A stretch of DNA of 47,682 nt from Paenibacillus chondroitinus NBRC 15376. GTDB lineage: Bacteria > Bacillota > Bacilli > Paenibacillales > NBRC-103111. The notes beneath the pieces are model-generated. The model was not told the origin of the DNA, ran no database searches, and was given only the letters and a program-made list of their open reading frames with translations. Below, piece after piece: positions 1 through 6,293 of the stretch; positions within the stretch are counted from its first letter, which is position 1; every line of letters starts with the position of its first letter. The position numbers were made by a program, and so were the translations under genes. The stretch covers positions 1 to 47,682 of the forward strand of contig NZ_BILW01000047.1 of the NCBI RefSeq assembly GCF_004000765.1, in the 5' to 3' direction.

Positions 1-334
1 TGGATGGCTTCATCTGCAGCTCTTCCTCTTCCGTCTCTCCACTTTCGCTCCGCTGCACATCAGCGGACGCTCCGCTATTTTCAGAGGCTGCGATTTTGTC
101 CGCCACTTCTTTGCCAACTTGATCCGCCTCTTGTTCATAAGCGTCTCCTGCCGGCCCAACCGTCAGTTTCGTCTGTATAGACAGCATGCTGCCTACCGCT
201 TTATTCCCAATAGTCCGTTGTATATTCATGAGATCTGCTCCTGCAGACTGCCCTTGTGAATGACTCTTATTACGATGTTGATTGTGCAGGGAAGTATCTG
301 GCTGCCTGTTGATACGCGATAGATGCATTGGCAT
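1..334 (-). CDS. DUF4157 (eCIS core domain) protein, N-terminal part only
   Basis: I translated this myself because the gene runs off the left edge. An ATG at 334 follows a good ribosome site (AGGAGGG, about six bases before the start), and the frame stays open for 111 codons to base 1. The product has IQRTIGNKAVGSML, then IQTKLTVGPAGDAYEQEAD, then QVGKEVADKI and an acidic EEEELQMKPS stretch. This is the layout of DUF4157 proteins: a QRxIGNxAV motif, then a KLxVGPAGDxYEQEAD block, then a Gln/Glu-rich link. DUF4157 proteins are a marker of extracellular contractile injection system loci, where many are thought to be cargo or cargo-processing proteins. The C-terminal part that would show any toxin or protease domain lies outside the window. 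It is co-directional with the PP2C gene 129 bases upstream. The assignment rests on the motif pattern alone. Confidence 0.8.
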   Translation of the reverse strand, partial: MPMHLSRINRQPDTSLHNQHRNKSHSQGQSAGADLMNIQRTIGNKAVGSMLSIQTKLTVGPAGDAYEQEADQVGKEVADKIAASENSGASADVQRSESGETEEEELQMKPS

Positions 335-435
335 ATGAACCCTCCTAGAATGGTCGTACTGAGTAAAATGCCATCAATAGACGGCTTGCGCCCCATCATT
401 ATCCGTATCTGAGCGCATGATGTCTTCTACTTTTC

Positions 436-444
436 ACTATATCA
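436..444 (-). promoter_or_regulatory. possible extended -10 element upstream of the DUF4157 gene
   Basis: On the minus strand this reads TGATATAGT, close to the extended -10 consensus TGnTATAAT, about 100 bases before the DUF4157 start. No convincing -35 box is present. It lies in the 129-base gap between the PP2C gene and the DUF4157 gene, so the eCIS-side genes may have a promoter of their own. Weak evidence. Confidence 0.28.
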
Positions 445-463
445 TACCTGCTGATTTTTGAGG

Positions 464-1840
464 TTACATTTTGTTTGGTTTTCGATCTATGATGAGCACG
501 GCAATATCATCCGATTGAATTGCGCCATTTGCGAAATGGTCAACATCCCTCGTCATCTGTTCCAGTAGCTGTGCCGGCTGGCTCGACAACTCCTTTTGTA
601 AAAGCTCATGAAGTCGCGAGAAGCCGTATTGCTCCTGCTGCCGGTTTTCTGCTTCCGTAATGCCATCCGTATACAAGATCAGGCGGTCACCCTTGTCAAG
701 CATCACTTCGTTATCCGCATAAAGCATGTCGTCCATGACGCCAAGCGGAAGTCCCTTTTTCCCCTTCAGCTGTTCTACATCGCCGTTACCACGGACAATA
801 TATGGCGGACAATGACCGCCGTCACTGTACTGCAGACGCCCCGTGCCTATATGAAGCACACCGCAGAAAATCGTCGCAAACATCGTCGAATCGTCCTTGT
901 ACAACTCTTGATTCACGGCTGTAAGCAGCTCTCCAGGTGACATGTCCGGGCTCATTTTCCCCTTGAGCAAGGTCATCGTAACCGCCATGAACAACGCCGC
1001 TGGAATCCCTTTATCCGATACATCCCCCAAAACGAAAAACAGTTTATCGTCGCCAAGTCGAAAATAATCGTAGAAATCGCCGCCGACCTCACGTGCCGGA
1101 CGAATAAAAGCCCTTGCTTCCGCCGTAGTTTCAGTGGCATCCGCCGTCATGTACAAGCCTTGACGTGGCAAGAAACCCATTTGAATGTTGGTTGCGATGC
1201 GCAGTTCGCTTTCCATTCGTTCTTTGGCAGCCGTCGTCTTCTCCAAAACGTCGTAGAGCATGGCATTCTCCAAAGATGCCGCGATCGGAGAAGCAATGGA
1301 CTCTAGTAGCTGCAAATCACGGTCGGTAAAATGCACATCCTCGCGCTTGTTCAGCACCTGCAGGACGCCGATAATTTTGCCTTTGCTCACCAGCGGCACG
1401 CAAAGCATGTTGCGTGTCGGGTAATCGACACGTTTGGCAACCTTCGAGGACCAGCGTTCGTCCTGCGCTGCATCGTCGATTTTGACCGATTGGCCGGTCT
1501 GGGCCACCCAGCCGGCGATGCCTTCGCCGATTTTGAGGCGAATTTCGCGAACTTCATCGCCTTTTTCACCAAGCGCAAGGTCGAAAAACAGCTCATCTTT
1601 TTCCTCATCGACCAAGATGACGGAAGAAGCTTCTGCATTCATGATGCGGGAGGAGGTCTCCATAATTTTGATCAGCAGATCTTGTTTGTGAATCGTCGAG
1701 TTTACTTCCAAGCTGACATCGAACAGCTGCATCGTCCGCTGAAGCTCCAGATCAGCCGTCCTGCGCCTTCGTTCGCTAAGCTGCCATACGATGCCAATCA
1801 CCAAGCAAACAAGAAGAAGAGCACCTACGACGATATTCAT
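464..1840 (-). CDS. Membrane-anchored GAF-PP2C (SpoIIE/RsbU-type) serine phosphatase
   Basis: A 458-residue protein. It begins with one membrane segment (about residues 3-20), followed by a short coiled linker, a GAF sensor domain (about 40-195), a helical linker and a PP2C phosphatase domain (about 210-455). The PP2C metal-binding acidic motifs are all visible: VGGDFYDYF, GDVSDKG, YTDGITEAEN and QSDDIAVL, so it is probably active. The family (RsbU, SpoIIE) removes phosphate from a STAS anti-anti-sigma protein in partner switching. The STAS protein and its kinase lie directly upstream in the same operon. The GAF domain suggests the signal is a small molecule or redox state, not a protein partner. 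The ATG at 1840 has GGGGAGG eight bases ahead. Its position beside the DUF4157 gene suggests it controls injection-system expression or assembly, which is inference. Confidence 0.88.
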   Translation of the reverse strand: MNIVVGALLLVCLVIGIVWQLSERRRRTADLELQRTMQLFDVSLEVNSTIHKQDLLIKIMETSSRIMNAEASSVILVDEEKDELFFDLALGEKGDEVREIRLKIGEGIAGWVAQTGQSVKIDDAAQDERWSSKVAKRVDYPTRNMLCVPLVSKGKIIGVLQVLNKREDVHFTDRDLQLLESIASPIAASLENAMLYDVLEKTTAAKERMESELRIATNIQMGFLPRQGLYMTADATETTAEARAFIRPAREVGGDFYDYFRLGDDKLFFVLGDVSDKGIPAALFMAVTMTLLKGKMSPDMSPGELLTAVNQELYKDDSTMFATIFCGVLHIGTGRLQYSDGGHCPPYIVRGNGDVEQLKGKKGLPLGVMDDMLYADNEVMLDKGDRLILYTDGITEAENRQQEQYGFSRLHELLQKELSSQPAQLLEQMTRDVDHFANGAIQSDDIAVLIIDRKPNKM

Positions 1841-1891
1841 TTCGCACGCCTCCCCAGTTCTTGGGTTCGGTCTTTACACTTACTCGTTCGG

Positions 1892-2227
1892 CTAGGAAAT
1901 GGCATGGATCGCATCATCTTCCTTGTCATAAATCGAAAAAATGGAACTAAAACCTGACATATCGAAAACCTCTTTGACATTCTCATTCATGCGCACAAGT
2001 GCCAACTTGCCTTGGATGACCTTGATCATTTTCGCTGCGGACAATAAGCTTCTAAGTCCTGCGGAGCTCACATAGTCAAGTCCTTGCAGATCAAAAACAA
2101 ACTTGCCCTTCCCCTGCTCGACCAACTTAGAGAAAGCGGCTTCCAAGCTCGCAGACGTATTGGCATCCAGTCTGCCATTTAAGCTCAGCAGGACAATGTC
2201 CCCCTGTATGCTCTCCGTTACATTCAT
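1892..2227 (-). CDS. STAS-domain anti-anti-sigma (RsbV/SpoIIAA-like) protein
   Basis: A single STAS domain, 111 residues, the usual length for RsbV/SpoIIAA. The motif DYVSSAGLRSLL carries the expected phospho-acceptor serine at residue 55, aligned with the DST-G motif of RsbV. In the family, the unphosphorylated form binds the RsbW-type kinase and releases its target. Phosphorylation by the kinase turns it off and a PP2C phosphatase turns it on again. The start ATG overlaps the stop of the upstream kinase gene by four bases (ATGA), so the two are translationally coupled. The phosphatase follows 51 bases later. No sigma factor gene is in the window, so the output of the switch is unknown. Confidence 0.88.
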   Translation of the reverse strand: MNVTESIQGDIVLLSLNGRLDANTSASLEAAFSKLVEQGKGKFVFDLQGLDYVSSAGLRSLLSAAKMIKVIQGKLALVRMNENVKEVFDMSGFSSIFSIYDKEDDAIHAIS

Positions 2228-2661
2228 GATATTCCCTCCTTCTGAATTCGGCGTTTTGTCATCATCAGTCTATTTTCTTCGTTCAGACGCTCGTAGCGGA
2301 TATCATCCATCACTTGTTTCACAAAGTGAATGCCCAGACCGCCGATCCCCCGCTCGTCCATACTAAGATCAACCCGGGGACTTGCCTTGAGCAGCGGATT
2401 AAAAGGCACTCCGCGATCCGTCAGGCAGAGCTCCCAGCCATCTGCAGCAGCCCCAATGTCGAGACGGATCGTGTGCATACCGCGCTCCTCCGGGGGGTGC
2501 CCATAGAGAATGACATTGGTTACCAGCTCGTCGCATACCAAATTCAATTGGAATAACGTCTGATCATCCATGCCCATCGCTGATGACAGCCCTTTTAAGA
2601 ATGCGCCTAGCCGCTCAAGCTCCTTCAGATCATTGCTTAACACGATGGTCTCTACTGACAC
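2224..2661 (-). CDS. RsbW-like serine kinase / anti-sigma-type GHKL ATPase
   Basis: A 145-residue HATPase (GHKL) domain protein, the size of RsbW and SpoIIAB. The N box reads CDELVTNVILYGH, the G1 box LTDRGVPFNP and the G2 region GIGGLGIHFVK, so the ATP site looks complete. Members phosphorylate a STAS partner and sequester a sigma factor or another target. The GTG start at 2661 is preceded by a G-rich GAGGGCGGGA. The gene is 37 bases downstream of the translocase/HEAT/cNMP gene and overlaps the STAS gene. With the STAS and PP2C genes it forms a complete three-part partner-switching set. Whether it binds a sigma factor or an injection-system component cannot be read from sequence. Confidence 0.87.
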   Translation of the reverse strand: MSVETIVLSNDLKELERLGAFLKGLSSAMGMDDQTLFQLNLVCDELVTNVILYGHPPEERGMHTIRLDIGAAADGWELCLTDRGVPFNPLLKASPRVDLSMDERGIGGLGIHFVKQVMDDIRYERLNEENRLMMTKRRIQKEGIS

Positions 2662-2698
2662 GTTCGTCCCGCCCTCTCTGCTTATCCGCCTAGCCCAT

Positions 2699-5600
2699 TT
2701 AAGCCATTTTCAAAAGCATATTTTCCAGCAAGCGAACGCGGGCACTTGAGGCATGCAGCAGGCCGATACCGATCTCCGGATACAACCTCACCAGTCGGGA
2801 AAGACTTTCACCTTGCAGCGCAAGCACTCGCACTTCATCGAAAATAGCCTGAGCTGTAACTGCAGAAGGCGATCCGTCCAGAGCCGTCGTTTCCCCAAAT
2901 GGTTGTTTGGGTCCCAGAACACCAATTGTTACTGTCTCGCCTACACCAGTCTCATTGCTCAGCTCAACGTTGCCCTCAATGATTAAATACATCGCTGAAT
3001 TGCTTTGCCCCCGGCGCAATAAATAGGTCAAGTCTTCGTGCACTTCTTCCGTCGCAATGCCAGCAATTAACCCCAGTTCATCCACGGACAAATCGGCGAA
3101 TAAGGATACCTGCTTCAGGAAAATAACTTTATCCAGCATGGTCAAAAACTTGCGCTCTTCTCTCATCCCATCACGCTCCAGTGAACTTAATGCGTAAACC
3201 GCAATATCCTTCAGCCAATCGTCCGACCATCTCGCAGCTTCTTGCAATAACTTGAGCGGCTCGGTCATCGCTGTATCGCTGCTGGCCGTTCCTTGCTTCA
3301 ATAATTCCAGCAGGGCCAAAGCCAATTTACGGTCCCCCAGCCCCTCGGCCAGCACCTCAAGCGCATTCTCACGGACCTCTTCGTTCTCGTCCTTCGTTGC
3401 TTCACGCAGCGTCGCCACAACACGTTCGTCAACGAACTTGGCCATAACGGCCCAAGCCCCGCCGACAAGCGCATTGTGCAGCTCAGCGCACCGTTGATTC
3501 GCAAGCTCTGCCAATCCCTTCATGCCCAGCTGGAGCAAGGCTTCCGACAAAGCTCGTTCCTGCGTCGAAGCTAGCATGCGATTTACGCAAGGGTCAACGA
3601 GCTGCGTTCTCAGTTTATTTTCATCGAGCAGCTCTGCAAGAGCCGTAACGGCTGCGTTCCAGATGAAAGGATTCGCATGGTTCAGGCTGCCCGACAGGGC
3701 CGGCAATGCTTTATCGCCCATATCGACCAAGGCTTGAAGAATCGCTTTGCGCAGCTCCTGATCCGCCAAAGGCACCATGTTCAGAAGAATCGGAATCGCC
3801 TCGACGTGGCTAAGCTTACCGAGACACGCTGCAGCGGCAACTTTAACCGCGGGCCGATGATCATCGAGCAGCGACAACACCCAAGCGGAATAGCTATCCA
3901 GCTTCAGATCCGCTACGGTATGGCAGCCATAGACAGCCCATTCGCCGCCGTTATCGAGCATTTTAATAATCGCCTCGTCGCAGGCTTGATAGCTTTCTTC
4001 GCTTTCGAGCGAGTAAAGCGCCTTAACCCCTTCATGTACAACCCTCGGATGGTTATCCAGCAGCTTGACGCGAATAAAAAAGTGCGACTGGCTTTTCAGA
4101 TGCGTTGCTTTCGAAATTAGTTTCACGCTTTCCGCGCGCACCTCCGGGTCTTCGTCCTCAAGGAAAGACGCAACCTGTACGAGATCTTGAATCGTAGCGC
4201 TTTGGAGATTCATCGCGCGCAGCACGGCTATGCGGATGCGTGAGCTTTCTTCCCCGATCATCCCGATCAAATGGGGCAGGAACGCGGAATCCTTCGCTTT
4301 GCCGATGACTTCGAGCGCCAGCTCCCGCACATAATCGTTCGGATGCTTCAAGTAGCCCAGCATGGCGGAAAGCGCCTTGGAACTGCGGATGCCCCCAATA
4401 AAGGACTCCGCAATATCAGACAAATCAGCGTGCAGCGATTGCACACTTTTGACCAACTCGCGAATGTATAAGTGCCTGCCGTACCAAGCGACAATGACAA
4501 GAATGGCTGCCAAACCTACGCCGAGCCAAGCAAGCAGCGACAGCTGAATCAAGCCGAAGGAATGCAGCAGCGACAGCAAGGAGCCGATCAATATCCCGCC
4601 CGAGGCAGCGACACCCTGAGCAAAATAACGATAGCCGTCCCTTTTGGAGATGGGCATCATTTTGAAAAAAAGCTGATAACAAGGTTCTGCAATGTAATAC
4701 AGCAAAATATAGAAGACGGCATAGGAACCCGAAACCAGCGCCAATCCAAGGGACTGATTCATAAATAAGGCCGTAAGTCCGAATCCACCGAAGAACACAA
4801 CGGTGATGGCGAGCAGCATATTGCTTGCGCCGAGCCAGTTCATTAAGCGAGTAGACACCGTCTGAAGCAAAAGACAGAATGTGAATTGAATGGCCGTAAT
4901 TAAGCCGTAAAAAGAGGTTAAATCCCCCTCAAGCGGAAACTTGGCTTCCGCCGCGGTAAAGTACTGATACTCGATCATGAAATACACGGCCGGCATCAGC
5001 GTCATTAACGCAACTGCGCACAATAGGAACGGGCTGCGCAGCATCTGCTTGGCATAATAGCCGGCAGGCAGCTGCTGTTCTTCTTCCTCTGCCTGAACCG
5101 TTCCACTCTGGCTTTTCAGCCGCAGATCTTCTTTTAACGTTAAAGGCACCAAGTAGCGCGCGAGCGCCTTTCGAAAAAAGATGAAGCCGAACACCATCAA
5201 CACCGGAGCGAGCGCATAGACGGCTTCCGTCCCGAGCAGCTTGCCGATTTGATGGGCGAGCACACCGGCGGTAATTCCACCTGTCGTTGTGGACGCGATG
5301 AACACCGGCATCAATCTTTTGGCCTGCTGCGTAGGGCATAAGTCAAAAGCTGTGCTCCACAAGAGCAGCGTCAGCTGCCTTACAACAAAGTTGGAGGAGA
5401 TGAACATAATGGGATAATAATAGCGGAAGTCAATGCCGCCCAACTTGAAGCCCAGCAGCACCGCACCGTTCAACACCAGTAAACCGATCATCAACAGATA
5501 GAGCGTCGTCATCAATTTGGCCTTCGGCAACCGATTGGCCAGCTTTGCCAGCAACCAGCCCTCCAGAGGCATAATGGCCGCTTCGGCAATGTAGATGTAG

Positions 5601-5761
5601 GGCAAATACTGCACGCCGAATCTTTGGTTAAAAAGAGCCATGAACGCCGTATAGTTCAATGACTCCGCAATCCCGCTAAAATAAAAGATCGGCAGCATCA
5701 TCCACAGCTTTCGGATATCTTCCGTCCGCAGTCCCATCCATCTGGTTAAGCTTCCTTGCAT
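2699..5761 (-). CDS. Nucleotide-translocase-like membrane domain fused to HEAT repeats and a cNMP-binding domain
   Basis: A 1020-residue fusion. Residues 1-430 have about 12 membrane segments and resemble the NTT (Npt1/Npt2) ATP/ADP translocase or MFS fold. About 440-880 is helical HEAT-repeat sequence (for example DPEVRAESVKLIS and HPRVVHEGVKAL). About 890-1020 is a CRP-like cyclic-nucleotide-binding domain. Its phosphate-binding cassette reads FGETTALDGSPSAVTAQA. The conserved Glu is kept (957), but the Arg that normally holds the cyclic phosphate is Ser (966), so canonical cNMP binding is doubtful. The gene lies between a degenerate cyclase gene and the partner-switching genes, all co-directional with short gaps, so one regulatory or energy-linked membrane complex is a reasonable inference. 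Transport activity is not shown by the sequence. The ATG at 5761 has only a weak ribosome site. Confidence 0.8.
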   Translation of the reverse strand: MQGSLTRWMGLRTEDIRKLWMMLPIFYFSGIAESLNYTAFMALFNQRFGVQYLPYIYIAEAAIMPLEGWLLAKLANRLPKAKLMTTLYLLMIGLLVLNGAVLLGFKLGGIDFRYYYPIMFISSNFVVRQLTLLLWSTAFDLCPTQQAKRLMPVFIASTTTGGITAGVLAHQIGKLLGTEAVYALAPVLMVFGFIFFRKALARYLVPLTLKEDLRLKSQSGTVQAEEEEQQLPAGYYAKQMLRSPFLLCAVALMTLMPAVYFMIEYQYFTAAEAKFPLEGDLTSFYGLITAIQFTFCLLLQTVSTRLMNWLGASNMLLAITVVFFGGFGLTALFMNQSLGLALVSGSYAVFYILLYYIAEPCYQLFFKMMPISKRDGYRYFAQGVAASGGILIGSLLSLLHSFGLIQLSLLAWLGVGLAAILVIVAWYGRHLYIRELVKSVQSLHADLSDIAESFIGGIRSSKALSAMLGYLKHPNDYVRELALEVIGKAKDSAFLPHLIGMIGEESSRIRIAVLRAMNLQSATIQDLVQVASFLEDEDPEVRAESVKLISKATHLKSQSHFFIRVKLLDNHPRVVHEGVKALYSLESEESYQACDEAIIKMLDNGGEWAVYGCHTVADLKLDSYSAWVLSLLDDHRPAVKVAAAACLGKLSHVEAIPILLNMVPLADQELRKAILQALVDMGDKALPALSGSLNHANPFIWNAAVTALAELLDENKLRTQLVDPCVNRMLASTQERALSEALLQLGMKGLAELANQRCAELHNALVGGAWAVMAKFVDERVVATLREATKDENEEVRENALEVLAEGLGDRKLALALLELLKQGTASSDTAMTEPLKLLQEAARWSDDWLKDIAVYALSSLERDGMREERKFLTMLDKVIFLKQVSLFADLSVDELGLIAGIATEEVHEDLTYLLRRGQSNSAMYLIIEGNVELSNETGVGETVTIGVLGPKQPFGETTALDGSPSAVTAQAIFDEVRVLALQGESLSRLVRLYPEIGIGLLHASSARVRLLENMLLKMA

Positions 5762-5779
5762 ATCATCAGGTCCAATCTA

Positions 5780-6274
5780 TCATTTGTCTTCAATAAGCGG
5801 TTTATAGAAAGCTAATCGTGCTTCGCCTTCGTAATAGTAATTCGGATAAGTGCCGATGAGTTCAAAGCCGTTTGCCCGGAACATTTTTTGAATAGGCTGA
5901 TATTCGGGTAAATCGCATGTATACGTAAGAATATAACGCCCCCCCGCTTCTCTTGAGAACGTCTCTAACGCTTGAAACAAAACTTTCGCAAAGCCATGCC
6001 GGCGATAATCGCGATGTACAGCTAAGTAATCCCATAAATAACCACCGGATTGATGCTCATTTTCCTTGCAGCTGGTCACCGCAATGATCTCTCCGGCTTC
6101 ATTCTCAATGAACCAATGCCAGTGATTGCGCTGAGTCAAGCTAAGCAGGGGGGCATTGCGAAAATGCTCCAATTCCCCCGGCGTATGCCTTTGATCATCG
6201 AACGAGGAAGAAGATAAATAAAATTCCGTAATCCGTTGTGCGTCTCTCTCTGTGGTCAACTCGTGCACTTTCAT
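5780..6274 (-). CDS. GNAT-family acetyltransferase
   Basis: A 164-residue single GNAT domain. The central YLAVHRDYRRHGFAKVLF contains the acetyl-CoA pyrophosphate-loop pattern (R-R-x-G-x-A), and the C-terminal part has the usual FRANGFELIGTYPNYY strand. I chose the ATG at 6274 because GAGG lies ten bases ahead. Longer starts would overlap the cyclase gene, which ends at 6294, only 19 bases upstream. The next gene starts 18 bases after its stop, so it is inside the same operon. Substrate unknown. The aromatic C-terminus resembles small-molecule or amino-group acetyltransferases more than ribosomal ones, but this is a weak hint. Confidence 0.85.
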   Translation of the reverse strand: MKVHELTTERDAQRITEFYLSSSSFDDQRHTPGELEHFRNAPLLSLTQRNHWHWFIENEAGEIIAVTSCKENEHQSGGYLWDYLAVHRDYRRHGFAKVLFQALETFSREAGGRYILTYTCDLPEYQPIQKMFRANGFELIGTYPNYYYEGEARLAFYKPLIEDK

Positions 6275-6293
6275 GTCAAGTTCGCCTCTTTCA

